A stretch of DNA of 64,000 nucleotides from Vulcanimicrobium sp035943995 (GCA_035943995.1 DASZBS010000080.1:1-64000), one strand, 5' to 3'. Shown: positions 43,408 to 52,160, counted from the stretch's first letter. Numbers and translations are program-made. The notes: generated by a model from the sequence alone, not told the origin.

Positions 43408-44433
43408 ATGCTCGTCGCGTACGACGACGGCCTCACCGCGCATCTGAGCGGGATCCCGCACCCCGAGCGGCCCGACCGGGTGCGCGTCGTCGCCGACGAG
43501 CTGCGCCGCCGCGGCATGCTCGGCGAGCGCGTCGACACGCGCGTCGCGCGTCCCGACGAGCTCGCGCGCGTCCATCCGGCGGCGTACATCGAGCTCGTGC
43601 GGCGCACGTGCGCGTCGCTCGAAGCGGGCGGCGTCACGCAGCTCGTCACGGGCGACACGCTCGTCGACGCGAGCTCGTACGAAGGTGCCGCGCGCGCCGC
43701 CGGCGCGACGCTCGTCGCGCTCGAAGCCGCCGTCGACGGGCGCCGTGGCGCGTTCGCGCTCGTGCGGCCGCCCGGCCACCACGCGGAACCCGCGCGCGGG
43801 ATGGGTTTTTGCGTGTTCAACAATGCCGCGATCGCGGCGCGCACGTACGCGCGCGGCGAGGGCAAGCGCGTGCTCGTGCTCGACTTCGACTACCACCACG
43901 GCAACGGCACGCAGGCCACGGTCGGCGGCGGCGTCTCGTACCTCGGCTCGCATGCCGATCCCGCGTATCCGGGCACCGGCGATCCGCGCGACAACCGCGT
44001 CGTCTCGGGCGCCGCGCTCGTCAACGTCCCGATCGACGCGCGCGGGATCTCCACCGAAGGCTTCATCGGCATCCATGCGCGCACGCTGCGCGCGCTCGCG
44101 GAGCGCATCCGCCCGCGCTTGATCGTCGTCAGCGCCGGCTACGACGTCGTCGCCGGTGATCCGGTCGGCGATCTGGGCGTCGATCCGGCGTTCGCGCGGC
44201 AGATGGGCCGGCTCGTGCGCGAGATCGCCGACGAGCACTGCGACGGCCGCGCGCTGTTCGTGCTCGAAGGCGGCTACGATCCCGCGACGCTCGCGACGTG
44301 CGTGGCCGAGACGATCCTCGGCTTCGAGGAGTGCATCGAGGCCGACAAGACCGACGTGCACGCGATCCCGCCGGCGCAGCGCGCGCTCGTGCGCGAAGTC
44401 GAAGAAGCCGCGCTGTGCGGAGCGTCCCGGTGA
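43408..44433 (+). CDS. histone deacetylase-family amidohydrolase
   Basis: A 341-residue HDAC/AcuC-like zinc amidohydrolase. RPPGHHAEPARGMGFCVFNNAAIAA supplies the catalytic His pair. VLVLDFDYHHGNGTQ supplies the Asp and His metal ligands, and ISAGYD-like VVSAGYDVVAGDP the second Asp. It ends with EGGYD. Bacterial members deacetylate polyamines, proteins or acetoin-linked enzymes. Its stop overlaps the MauE start by GTGA, so it is in the same operon as the genes that lead into the lanthipeptide locus. Confidence 0.88.
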   Translation: MLVAYDDGLTAHLSGIPHPERPDRVRVVADELRRRGMLGERVDTRVARPDELARVHPAAYIELVRRTCASLEAGGVTQLVTGDTLVDASSYEGAARAAGATLVALEAAVDGRRGAFALVRPPGHHAEPARGMGFCVFNNAAIAARTYARGEGKRVLVLDFDYHHGNGTQATVGGGVSYLGSHADPAYPGTGDPRDNRVVSGAALVNVPIDARGISTEGFIGIHARTLRALAERIRPRLIVVSAGYDVVAGDPVGDLGVDPAFARQMGRLVREIADEHCDGRALFVLEGGYDPATLATCVAETILGFEECIEADKTDVHAIPPAQRALVREVEEAALCGASR

Positions 44434-44885
44434 GCCCGAAGGTCGTCGGCATCGCCGTGCTCGTGCTGCGCATCGTGCTTGGCGCGATCTTCATCGTTGC
44501 CGGTGTCTCGAAGTTCGGGCACGCTGCCGAGTTTGCGCAACAGATCGCGGCGTTCCGGCTGCTTCCGCAACCCGTGATCGCACCGACGGCGCTTGCGTTG
44601 CCGCTGGTCGAGATCCTGCTCGGCGGCTACCTCGCCATCGGCTTGTTTACCCGAGCCGCCGCCTGGATCGCGATGGCGATGCTGCTAGTCTTCGACGGGG
44701 CCATAGCTTCGGCCGTCGTACGAGGAATGACCTTGAGTTGCGGCTGCTTCGGAGCTAACGACAGGACGGTCACGACTTGGGCCGAGGTCGCGCGCGACGC
44801 GATCTTCGTGCTGCTGGCCGTGCTCGTCGCGCTGCGCCCCCCGGGGGCGCTCGCCCTCGACCGGAGAATCGGAAACGCACCATGA
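44430..44885 (+). CDS. MauE/DoxX-family membrane protein
   Basis: A 151-residue protein with four predicted helices. GAIFIVAGVSKFGHAAEFAQQIAAFRLLP is the DoxX/MauE landmark (GxxK), and SCGCFGANDRTVTTWAEVARD between helices 3 and 4 has the Cys-x-Cys-Phe-Gly found in MauE and VKOR-associated proteins. MauE works with thioredoxin-like MauD to handle disulfides. The start is GTG 44430, coupled to the upstream stop. A TlpA-like gene follows directly, overlapping by ATGA. Confidence 0.85.
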   Translation: MSPKVVGIAVLVLRIVLGAIFIVAGVSKFGHAAEFAQQIAAFRLLPQPVIAPTALALPLVEILLGGYLAIGLFTRAAAWIAMAMLLVFDGAIASAVVRGMTLSCGCFGANDRTVTTWAEVARDAIFVLLAVLVALRPPGALALDRRIGNAP

Positions 44886-45472
44886 GCACCCGCATGACAT
44901 CACGACCGGATCGCCGCAAGCTGATCATGTACGCCACTCTCGCAGTCGTCGTGATCGCGATCGTTATCGCCGTCGGTCTTGCTTCCCGCAACGAAGTCGT
45001 CCCGGAGAGCGCAACGAAAGCCGTGGGACAGTCGACTCTCAAGGTGGGCGACACTGCCCCCGAGTTTAGCATCGGGACGAACGCCGGGACCTTCGACCTT
45101 GCCAGCGTGTCGACGCCCGTTCTGCTCGAAGTGTTCGCGCCGTGGTGCCCCCATTGCCAGCGTGAGACGACGATTCTGAACGACCTGGCGACGAAGTACG
45201 CGGGAAAGCTTGCGATCGTCGCGGTCAGTGGCGACGCACTCGACGAAGAACACCGCACAGCGGAGTCCGCATCCAACGTGGCCGGATTTGCAGCGCAATA
45301 TCAAACCCGTTATCCCGTCGCCTTCGACAAAGACCTCAAGGTCGCCGCGCTGTATCTTCACACCGGCTTCCCGTCGGTCTACGTCATTGACGCGAAAAAG
45401 AAGATCCGTTATAGCCGAGAGGGCGAGATACCCGAGGCGGACCTTGTGAAGGCCATCAACGCGGCGCAATAG
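44882..45472 (+). CDS. TlpA/MauD-like thioredoxin-fold protein
   Basis: A 196-residue membrane-anchored protein. A signal-anchor helix spans residues 14-33 (LIMYATLAVVVIAIVIAVGL). The thioredoxin domain has LLEVFAPWCPHCQRETTIL, so the active site is CPHC, and the cis-Pro is in TGFPSVYVID. It faces the periplasm and should receive or donate electrons with the MauE partner. Thirteen bases separate it from the JmjC gene. Such redox pairs occur near several RiPP clusters. Confidence 0.88.
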   Translation: MSTRMTSRPDRRKLIMYATLAVVVIAIVIAVGLASRNEVVPESATKAVGQSTLKVGDTAPEFSIGTNAGTFDLASVSTPVLLEVFAPWCPHCQRETTILNDLATKYAGKLAIVAVSGDALDEEHRTAESASNVAGFAAQYQTRYPVAFDKDLKVAALYLHTGFPSVYVIDAKKKIRYSREGEIPEADLVKAINAAQ

Positions 45473-45485
45473 CCGCACCGGCATC

Positions 45486-46757
45486 ATGGCGGAGACGATT
45501 CTCGATGCGCTGATCGCGCCGCTTACCGGCGATGACTTCATCGACTCGGTCTGGGAAAAGGCGCCAGCGCTGCTCGGCCTTCGCCGACCGGATCTGATCA
45601 GAGACCTCGCGTCAGACGAGCTGTTGTACTTGCTGCTCTCCCGCGCGGCCGGCGAGCGCCCCGCCGCCCTCGAAATTCTGAGCGCGCGAGATGAGGTCGC
45701 AAAGTACTCGCCCGCGAGCGCGAGCGACGCCTTCGAGCAGTTTCGTCGCGGCGCATCAGTTCGGCTGACGGGAGTGGAATACTTTGTAAGGTCGATCGGC
45801 GATCTATGCATCGACCTCGCATCGTTCTGCGGATGTGCCGTTTCCTCGAATCTCTATTGGTCGCCGCCATCATCCCAGGCGCTCGCCGCTCACCTGGACC
45901 CGCATGGGATATTCGTCATCCAATTGTTTGGCCGCAAAGCCTGGACCGTATACGGCGAACCTCTCGATGCGCCGCTCGAGGACGGGCCGGTGTTATTACG
46001 TTACGAGTCTCCGTGGGAGGGACAGCAGCGGCTGGTTCCGCAGACGGCGCTTCCTGAAGTCGCGGAGCGCAAGCCAGTCGTCATCGCCTGTACTCTCGAG
46101 CCGGGCGACGTTCTCTATCTTCCACGGGGGACGTACCATCGCGCGCTGACCTGTGACGAGCATTCGGCACACCTTTCCGTGGGCATCCACCAGAACTCAT
46201 ATGCGGATTTGATCGGGATCGCCGTCGGCGGTCTTTCGGCGGAGCGCCTTGCGCTACGAGGTTCGCTTCCGCTCGGCTTCGGCCGCGTCAGCGCAGCGGA
46301 GCGAGAAGCCCACGGTCGAGCGCTGGCCATCCTGCGGTCATTGGCGGATGAAGCCGAGCCGAACGATCTTACGCGGACGTTCTCGTCGTTGATCACACGC
46401 TCACTGCACAAGCGGGCCGTGCCGCTTACGCCGGCGGTTCCGTTCGACATCGACGCGGCATCCGTACTGTGCAGACGACCCGGAACGCCGATGTCGTCCA
46501 CCCTCCACGAAGGCCGAGCGCGGTTGGCGTTCGGCGACTCCGCGCTCGACGGCGCCCTTTCGCTGAGCGCCGCTTTCGACTTCATCGCGGCGCACACGCG
46601 TTTCGCGGTTCACGAGGTGCCCTGCGCCACGCCCGACGGCGCGCTGGCGATCGTGCAGCGCTTGCAGGCAGCCGGACTGCTGCTCGCACCACCGCCGTCC
46701 GGCGGCGGCACGGGCACTGCCGACACGGAAAGGGATCTTGCGTCAGGGGGCGTATAG
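45486..46757 (+). CDS. JmjC/cupin-like oxygenase
   Basis: A 423-residue protein of the cupin-4 / ribosomal-oxygenase type. Fe(II) ligands are clear: His136 and Asp138 in AAHLDPHGIFVIQLFGRKAWTVY and His218 in YLPRGTYHRA. Arg150-Lys151 may help bind 2-oxoglutarate. The second half is helical with a winged-helix-like end, as in YcfD/RoxA. It could hydroxylate an amino acid in the precursor peptide encoded 66 bases downstream; hydroxylation in RiPP pathways is known. A ribosomal target is the alternative. Confidence 0.85.
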   Translation: MAETILDALIAPLTGDDFIDSVWEKAPALLGLRRPDLIRDLASDELLYLLLSRAAGERPAALEILSARDEVAKYSPASASDAFEQFRRGASVRLTGVEYFVRSIGDLCIDLASFCGCAVSSNLYWSPPSSQALAAHLDPHGIFVIQLFGRKAWTVYGEPLDAPLEDGPVLLRYESPWEGQQRLVPQTALPEVAERKPVVIACTLEPGDVLYLPRGTYHRALTCDEHSAHLSVGIHQNSYADLIGIAVGGLSAERLALRGSLPLGFGRVSAAEREAHGRALAILRSLADEAEPNDLTRTFSSLITRSLHKRAVPLTPAVPFDIDAASVLCRRPGTPMSSTLHEGRARLAFGDSALDGALSLSAAFDFIAAHTRFAVHEVPCATPDGALAIVQRLQAAGLLLAPPPSGGGTGTADTERDLASGGV

Positions 46758-46823
46758 GGGTTCGGTTATGCGCCCTCCGTAAGCGCGCATATCGCTCATC
46801 GTCCGACGTGCGAAGGGGAAGCA

Positions 46824-47039
46824 ATGTATAGTCCAGGCCATGAAACGAACCTTGGCGACGAGACCGACCTGCTGCGCCTTGATATCGTCAAATTAGACAT
46901 TGCACTACGCGCTCCGACGGGCAAAGTTCACGTGACGTATTGCACGGTGGGTGGCGATCCGTGCCCGACCTATACTGGTTGGCCCGGATGCGGCGGGACC
47001 CCGAGTAAATGGTCTGACCCGTGTGACGAATGTATTTGA
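46824..47039 (+). CDS. putative lanthipeptide precursor peptide
   Basis: Seventy-one residues. The leader half (MYSPGHETNLGDETDLLRLD) is acidic and ends in the amphipathic LLRLDIVKLDIAL, a LanB recognition-like segment. The core half has five Cys (40, 47, 56, 67, 70) and eight Ser/Thr in a Gly/Pro-rich frame (CTVGGDPCPTYTGWPGCGG), suited to dehydration and thioether closure. GAAGGGGAAG precedes the ATG. It lies between the JmjC oxygenase and the convergent lanB. The leader cleavage site and ring pattern are not evident. Confidence 0.78.
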   Translation: MYSPGHETNLGDETDLLRLDIVKLDIALRAPTGKVHVTYCTVGGDPCPTYTGWPGCGGTPSKWSDPCDECI

Positions 47040-47100
47040 TCAGACTTAGTCCGCCGCACGAGACGGTTCGGCAATTTCAGCGCGATTCGTTGAGCGCCAT
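47036..47100 (-). pseudogene. duplicated 3' tail of lanB
   Basis: On the minus strand this stretch reads RIALKLPNRLVRRTKSD, close to the true LanB end TIALNLLNRLVRRPND. It lies directly after the intact precursor gene, so a unit of precursor plus lanB tail was duplicated in tandem. The copy has no start or upstream domain. Confidence 0.6.
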
Positions 47101-47106
47101 TTATAC

Positions 47107-47289
47107 CGCTCATCGTCCGATATGCCGGCGACGTAGCTAGCTGTTTGGAACTAGATTTCGTCAAGTTTGACGTCGGACTGCGCCGCCCGACGCCAGGGGG
47201 GTGACAGGCGACGTTTTCGCGCGGTCGGTGGAGATGCGTGCGGGGCTAATTGCGGATGGCTAGGATGCACGACGATTGCTATCCATTGA
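47107..47289 (+). pseudogene. decayed second lanthipeptide precursor
   Basis: From 47127 the frame reads GDVASCLELDFVKFDVGLRR, which aligns with the leader GDETDLLRLDIVKLDIALRA of the intact precursor. It stops at a TGA just after a run of six G (47196-47201). One base later in frame the core resumes: VGGDACGANCGWLGC, parallel to VGGDPCPTYTGWPGC. Removing one G joins both. The Shine-Dalgarno and start codon are also deleted. It is therefore a frameshifted paralogue, unless the G run is misread. Confidence 0.65.
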
Positions 47290-47310
47290 TTGCAGTCCAT
47301 GATCTTTTGA

Positions 47311-50184
47311 TCAGTCGTTAGGCCGCCGTACGAGGCGATTTAGCAAATTGAGCGCGATTGTTTCTTCGGGCTCGGTTAGGCCGAATCGATTGCAGTGCAT
47401 GTGAAAGCAAGCCCGGAAAACCGCCTCGAACGGAGGCCGATCCGGCGTCCACCGATCGGCGATGCGACTCAGGATGGGCGCTTTCCCGCGCAAGACGTTG
47501 CGCTCAGCATGGAGTTCCTCGCACGCGGCCGTGAGCCGTACCGAGCGCCGGCGACTCGGCTCCAGCGTTGTACAGCGGCGTAGCGTCGCGTTGGAGATGC
47601 CGGCGCAGATTTCCATGAAGCTGCGCGCCGCAAGGTCGGCCGTAAGAGGTCCTTGAGCAAGAGCGCGTAGCGCGAACTCACTGTCGGCATGAAAGAGGGA
47701 CTCGATGTCGGGCATTACGTCTTCGCCGCCGTAACGCTCCCATTCCGGCACGTACGGACGGATCGCGAAGCTAGTGATCTGGCGCGAAGCCAGTAGCGAG
47801 TCGGCTAACGTCTCTAAGGCTTCGCGTGCGGCCTTTTCTTGGCCAGGCTTGGGCAAGATGCGAAGGCGAAGATGATCGTTCGGCGCCGCGTAGCGAACGA
47901 AGAACCATCCGGCGGCGGTACCGCTCGCCGAGAGTTGATCGACGAATGGCCGGATGGACTCGAGGAGCAGCCCGTCCTGAGCAGATCGTCGGCAATACAA
48001 TTCGGCGTACGCGAGCGGCATACGAGGATGCGCCGAAAAGTCGCTGCGAGGAAACACCTTGGGCCAACCCGTACGGGCTTTGATCGCCGAATGAACCTCG
48101 AACGACGCCAGATATTCATCGAAAGGCCGATGCAACTCGCCGAGTTCGGAATGGCCCGGAACCACCTCGCGAATCGTCACCCATTGCCCGTCAGGAACAC
48201 GGCGCGCGAAATCAGCAAGCATCGCGTTCGCAAGCGCTGAGTCGAGGTCCAAGAAGAACGGTTCGTCGTTTTGCGACGTGACGTGAACGTAACGTGGCAT
48301 CATCCATACGTCACGTCGATGCGCCCAGGCATCGCCGGCGAATCGTTTGATGTCGGCGGCGGTGAAACGCCAGCTTGCGGGCTTGACGATGACATTGCCG
48401 ACGCGTAGGCGCGGAACGAACGGCAACTCCGCCAACCCGGGCCAGTAAAATCCGTTGACCGCGCGGCTACCGTCGTGCGCCACGGCAAGCGCGACGCGCG
48501 CGATGTGCGGCGCCATCAGGATGCTGTTGAACATCGATGGTTCGATGATGACGACTCGGCGCTGGCGCGAGACGCACCACAGTGCCAAATTGCCGTCCAG
48601 CATGCGTACCGCCAGATCGCCGACCTCGATGCATGGGCGCTGGTTCGCGGATATGCCGGCACCGATGACGATTTGGTATGGAGCCGTGGGCCGGCGTGGG
48701 AGAAATGTGGAAAGCCTTCGGTTCGGCGGAAGATAGACCAACTCGGCGACAATCGGACCGTCACCGTCTCCAACGGGTGTCATGCGCGGGATGACGTCAT
48801 TCGAGCGCCCGATCGATTTTTCCGCTAACCCTGACGGGTACTCGACCGAGACGATACGGTAGTCGCCAGCCACGCCGTTCGAAGGACGAATCAACCGGAA
48901 GGCAACCTCAAACGAAGACGTATCGAGCGACGGCTGATCCCCCAAACCGAATCGGCGTCGAACGGCTTCCTCGCTGACGGCGTGTTCGATTCGGCGTTCC
49001 GCTAGCGCAGCCGCCGCGATCGAACTGATTTCCCGCGTCAATTCTTTCTCCTGGGCCGGCGACTCATATTCCCATTCGGGGATTCCGAATGGACTGTCGG
49101 CTTCCGCGAACTCCAGAAGAGGGACCGCCCGTTCAGAACCCTCGAAATATGTGGAAAATGTGCGGCGTAGCTTCTCCTGGCGAACCGTGCGGGCGGTGTA
49201 CCATGCAAGGCGTCCCAGGAGCGCGACGTCGTCGATTAAGCGGTCCGGAAGCGAGACGGTGCCTTCGAGGATCGCTTCTAGATCCACAACATGGCCGGTT
49301 GATTCCAGTGCGCCGCGCAGCGCGGCGTGGGGCATGCGTCCTGCGACGTGATCGTCGGCGATACGCGCGATCCGCTGGACGTTGCGGTCAAAGGAAGCTA
49401 GCTCATCACGGATGTTCCAGTCGCTCGGGACCGTATCGCGATATGACGCCGCGGTATCGTAAGGCGACGGAACCGGGCCTGGAACGATGAGGCCGACGCC
49501 CTTAACATCGCTGACGAAGTTTCGCGCGGATGCCGGCCCGATCCCAAAGCGTTCCACGAGCTCGTCGACCAACACCGCAGCTACGATGCCGCCATCAGTC
49601 CGATCGCGCACGAACCTGACCGCCGCCGTGTTACGAATCGACCGCATCAAAGCGTTTGATTGGACGTCATGGTCCGGCTGCGAAATCGGGTTGGGTTCAA
49701 AGATCAAGAGACGATCACCGCGCTCGATTACTTGCGGGTTGGCGAACAGGATCGCACCATCGAACGGCTGTCTTTGGATGAAATCCGTAATAGCACCATA
49801 GAGCGGGGCCGGCCTCAATCGTCCCACAGTACGAAAGTGAGGACGAGTAGCTTGCATGTCGCATGGGTCTTGCGTAAACCGTGCCCGGCCGACGGCGGAG
49901 AAAAGGCCAAACGGCGTCGCTTTGGTACTAGCGCGCACGAGATACTCCGTTGCTTTGAGCAGGAGCTTCTCTGAGCGCGTGCCAGCACCGTCGGCTCGTT
50001 CGATGGCCGCAACAAGATCTGGTGAGGCAACGCTGAGGGCGGCTGTGAGATAGTTGTCTCTAGTTACATTGCGCCAGACGAAGGTGGCGGCATCTGGGCC
50101 GAAGGCTTCCAGAAACGATCGCTGATCGCCGAGTGGCATCCGAACCAAAACGGTATCCGGCAACAGCCGTATGCGGATGCTCAC
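47311..50184 (-). CDS. lanB: class I lanthipeptide dehydratase LanB (full length)
   Basis: About 957 residues. The N-terminal glutamylation domain (PF04738 type) has RASTKATPFGLFSAVG near residue 95 and covers roughly the first 650. The C-terminal elimination domain (SpaB_C / thiopeptide type, PF14028) has GWFFVRYAAPNDHLRLRILPK near 820. It dehydrates Ser/Thr through glutamyl-tRNA. GTG 50184 overlaps the lanC TGA by four bases, which I take as the start; ATG 50223 and 50211 are further upstream in frame. It is transcribed towards the precursor. Confidence 0.9.
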   Translation of the reverse strand: MSIRIRLLPDTVLVRMPLGDQRSFLEAFGPDAATFVWRNVTRDNYLTAALSVASPDLVAAIERADGAGTRSEKLLLKATEYLVRASTKATPFGLFSAVGRARFTQDPCDMQATRPHFRTVGRLRPAPLYGAITDFIQRQPFDGAILFANPQVIERGDRLLIFEPNPISQPDHDVQSNALMRSIRNTAAVRFVRDRTDGGIVAAVLVDELVERFGIGPASARNFVSDVKGVGLIVPGPVPSPYDTAASYRDTVPSDWNIRDELASFDRNVQRIARIADDHVAGRMPHAALRGALESTGHVVDLEAILEGTVSLPDRLIDDVALLGRLAWYTARTVRQEKLRRTFSTYFEGSERAVPLLEFAEADSPFGIPEWEYESPAQEKELTREISSIAAAALAERRIEHAVSEEAVRRRFGLGDQPSLDTSSFEVAFRLIRPSNGVAGDYRIVSVEYPSGLAEKSIGRSNDVIPRMTPVGDGDGPIVAELVYLPPNRRLSTFLPRRPTAPYQIVIGAGISANQRPCIEVGDLAVRMLDGNLALWCVSRQRRVVIIEPSMFNSILMAPHIARVALAVAHDGSRAVNGFYWPGLAELPFVPRLRVGNVIVKPASWRFTAADIKRFAGDAWAHRRDVWMMPRYVHVTSQNDEPFFLDLDSALANAMLADFARRVPDGQWVTIREVVPGHSELGELHRPFDEYLASFEVHSAIKARTGWPKVFPRSDFSAHPRMPLAYAELYCRRSAQDGLLLESIRPFVDQLSASGTAAGWFFVRYAAPNDHLRLRILPKPGQEKAAREALETLADSLLASRQITSFAIRPYVPEWERYGGEDVMPDIESLFHADSEFALRALAQGPLTADLAARSFMEICAGISNATLRRCTTLEPSRRRSVRLTAACEELHAERNVLRGKAPILSRIADRWTPDRPPFEAVFRACFHMHCNRFGLTEPEETIALNLLNRLVRRPND

Positions 50185-51410
50185 AGGGGTACGCCAAGTA
50201 GCTGCACCCATGCGGCGTCGCATTGCCCGCTCAGCGTCAAAAGGGCCAGCGCGATCCCGATTGCACCGCTTAAAAAGTCGTAGCCGTCAACCGGCTTGTC
50301 ACCTGCGCCGGCTTTCAGATACCCAAACCGAACCGCCGGGTCGTAGCTGTCCAGCAACGAGCGCCCAAGCCCGCCCGCTACTGCCGCCGCGCCCGGCGAG
50401 ACGTGGCTCAACCCCGCGATCAAGAGCGCAATGCCCGCCCGACCGTGGCACAAGCCGCCGTCGATCACCCGGGGTTTGCTAGGTCCGTGCAACGCCGACT
50501 CCAATGTCCTCTTTACGAGCTTGGTGTAGCGATCGGCGTCCGGGCCGATATGTCGGCATGTGGCCTCGACGACTGCAGCAATGCCGATCGGCCCGTGGCA
50601 CCATGCAACCATGTTTCGTGAGAAGGGTGAGGCGGTGTCGGTGTGCAGCCACGTCGGTCCGTCGGCGCGTTCGATGACCGACGATTCGAGAAATGCGAGC
50701 GCGTTCATGATCGTCGACCGATACATCGTTCCAGAAAGAATCACCAGTGCTCCCAGAACGCCCGCGACACCGTGCGCCGCACCAAAATAGACGCTGAGCG
50801 GCTGCGACATATCAGGCGGCTGCACGCGCATGCGCGATGCGGGATCGTCGAGGAGCCAGGCGAGATATTCGCACAGCTGACCGGCGACGCGTCGATCGTG
50901 AAGCCCAATCGGGATGGCGCGCCCCGCATACCCGAGCATAAGGTCGTAATCATTCACAGAGTGCGGTAGAGCGAACGGTTCGCGAGTTTGGGCAAGCATC
51001 GCGTCGCCGAGCCGTGCGGCCAAAACGCGCAATGCGTCGGCGAATCGACCGTCGAGATTAGTCATGAGCAGTGCGCCGGCCAGCCCCGCCCAACCACCGT
51101 AGAGGCTGCTATCTTGTTCGTACACTTCCATCGCGGCGCGTGCGTGTTTGAACAGCGCGCGCGTATATTTGCGGTCGCCGGTCAGGCCCTCGAGCGCGCC
51201 GAGCAAAAGAATCGCGCCGGAAAGACCGTCGGCCAAACCTGCCGGCGTCCAGATTCGGGAGCGGTGCGTCGCGTTCTTTTCGTCGAATGAATGCATCGCG
51301 TTGACGACGTCGTCGGGCTCCGCGACCCGCTGCGCTATCGTGGCGGCGATCTCGCGCACGGCATCCCGTTGCGATGGTTCGAGTGATAATGAACGTTCTA
51401 TCGCGCCCAC
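50181..51410 (-). CDS. lanC: lanthipeptide cyclase LanC
   Basis: A 409-residue LanC-like protein with the alpha-alpha barrel repeats (GLSGAILLLGAL, GWAGLAGALLM, GYAGRAIPIGL, GAAHGVAGVLG). Zinc ligands are Cys271 in AWCHGPIG and Cys321-His322 in GLCHGRAG; His213 in FGAAHGVAG is the catalytic His position. It closes Cys onto dehydrated Ser/Thr to form lanthionines. The start is GTG 51410 without a strong Shine-Dalgarno. It lies upstream of lanB, overlapping by four bases. No transporter or protease gene is nearby. Confidence 0.92.
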   Translation of the reverse strand: MGAIERSLSLEPSQRDAVREIAATIAQRVAEPDDVVNAMHSFDEKNATHRSRIWTPAGLADGLSGAILLLGALEGLTGDRKYTRALFKHARAAMEVYEQDSSLYGGWAGLAGALLMTNLDGRFADALRVLAARLGDAMLAQTREPFALPHSVNDYDLMLGYAGRAIPIGLHDRRVAGQLCEYLAWLLDDPASRMRVQPPDMSQPLSVYFGAAHGVAGVLGALVILSGTMYRSTIMNALAFLESSVIERADGPTWLHTDTASPFSRNMVAWCHGPIGIAAVVEATCRHIGPDADRYTKLVKRTLESALHGPSKPRVIDGGLCHGRAGIALLIAGLSHVSPGAAAVAGGLGRSLLDSYDPAVRFGYLKAGAGDKPVDGYDFLSGAIGIALALLTLSGQCDAAWVQLLGVPL

Positions 51411-51494
51411 CAGTACTAAGTATCACTACTTCTCTCCACGACACCTGCCGGCTCGGCGCTTCAGCGGGCGTCGCTAACGGCCGCTGGTTTCACG

Positions 51495-51640
51495 ACGCCA
51501 ACCAGCGTCGCGTCCTTTGTAACCAGCCCGGCTGGAGCTGGCCGCCCTCGCGGCCGAAAGCCCCCGGTCGCGTTGCCTGAGCCGATCCCCCGGCACCGTC
51601 GGCGAGCGCGAGCTTCTCATTCACGCCGCCTCGTATAACA
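51495..51640 (-). pseudogene. decayed copy of the PLD-like gene 3' end
   Basis: The stretch resembles 52210-52330 (the 3' part of the PLD-like gene) with many substitutions and small gaps; shared words include GTCGCGTTGCC, GAGCCGATCC and GGCGAGCGCGAGCTTCTC. No open frame survives. The remaining gap between lanC and the Spy-like gene holds nothing else that I can identify. Confidence 0.5.
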
Positions 51641-51751
51641 TGACTCCGTCGGCGCGCAATGGCCGTCGTGTACGTGCTTGCTGTCGTGCTTGTCGAAGAC
51701 GTTCTCTAACGCGCTCTCAGGACGTTCCGCCTAGCGCGTACGTACGGAAGG

Positions 51752-52160
51752 ATGTTCATCCCTCGTTTCGCCGCCGCGGTTCTCGGCGCGGCCCTCACTG
51801 TTCGCGCCGCCGCCCGGTTCGCGCACCATCGCGACCGCCGTCCCTGGGTCGCCGGCCACCGGCGCGCACGCCGGGCGCCATCGCCACGACGACCGCTTTC
51901 GCGCGGCGCTTCGCGGGCTGAACATCAGCCCGGCCCAGCAGCAGCAGATCGATCAGACGTTCCCGCGCGCGAAAGCCGCCAACCGCAACGCCGATCCCGC
52001 GACGCGCAAGGCGAACATGCAAAAGCTCCACGCCGATGTCGAAGCGATCCTGACGCCCGCTCTGCGCACGCAGCTGCAAGCGGAGCTGCACAAGTCGCAC
52101 GGTCCGCGCCGTGGCGGCGCGTTCGCAACGCCGATGCCGGCGCCGACGCCGGTCGACTAG
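51752..52160 (+). pseudogene. frameshifted Spy/CpxP-like periplasmic protein
   Basis: The ATG at 51752 opens a signal-peptide-like frame (MFIPRFAAAVLGAALTV). From about 51834 the conserved part is in another frame: HRHDDRFRAALRGLNISPAQ, QQQIDQTFPRAKAANRNA and LHADVEAILTPALRTQLQAE, which resembles Spy/CpxP (LTxxQ) helical chaperones. A shift in the GC-rich stretch between 51790 and 51850 is needed to join them. Either the gene is broken or the sequence has a base error. Confidence 0.55.

Larger units (their letters stand above)
46793..47106. repeat. tandem duplication, unit 1 (intact precursor)
   Basis: Unit 1 begins with CGCTCATCGTCCGA and carries the intact precursor gene, then a sequence related to the 3' end of lanB. 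Unit 2 begins at 47107 with the same words and runs into the true lanB end. About 300 bases are duplicated. Confidence 0.7.

Noticed and set aside
46970..47164. Leftward 64-codon open frame overlapping the precursor
   Set aside because: It is explained by the duplicated lanB tail; the rest mirrors the precursor gene.
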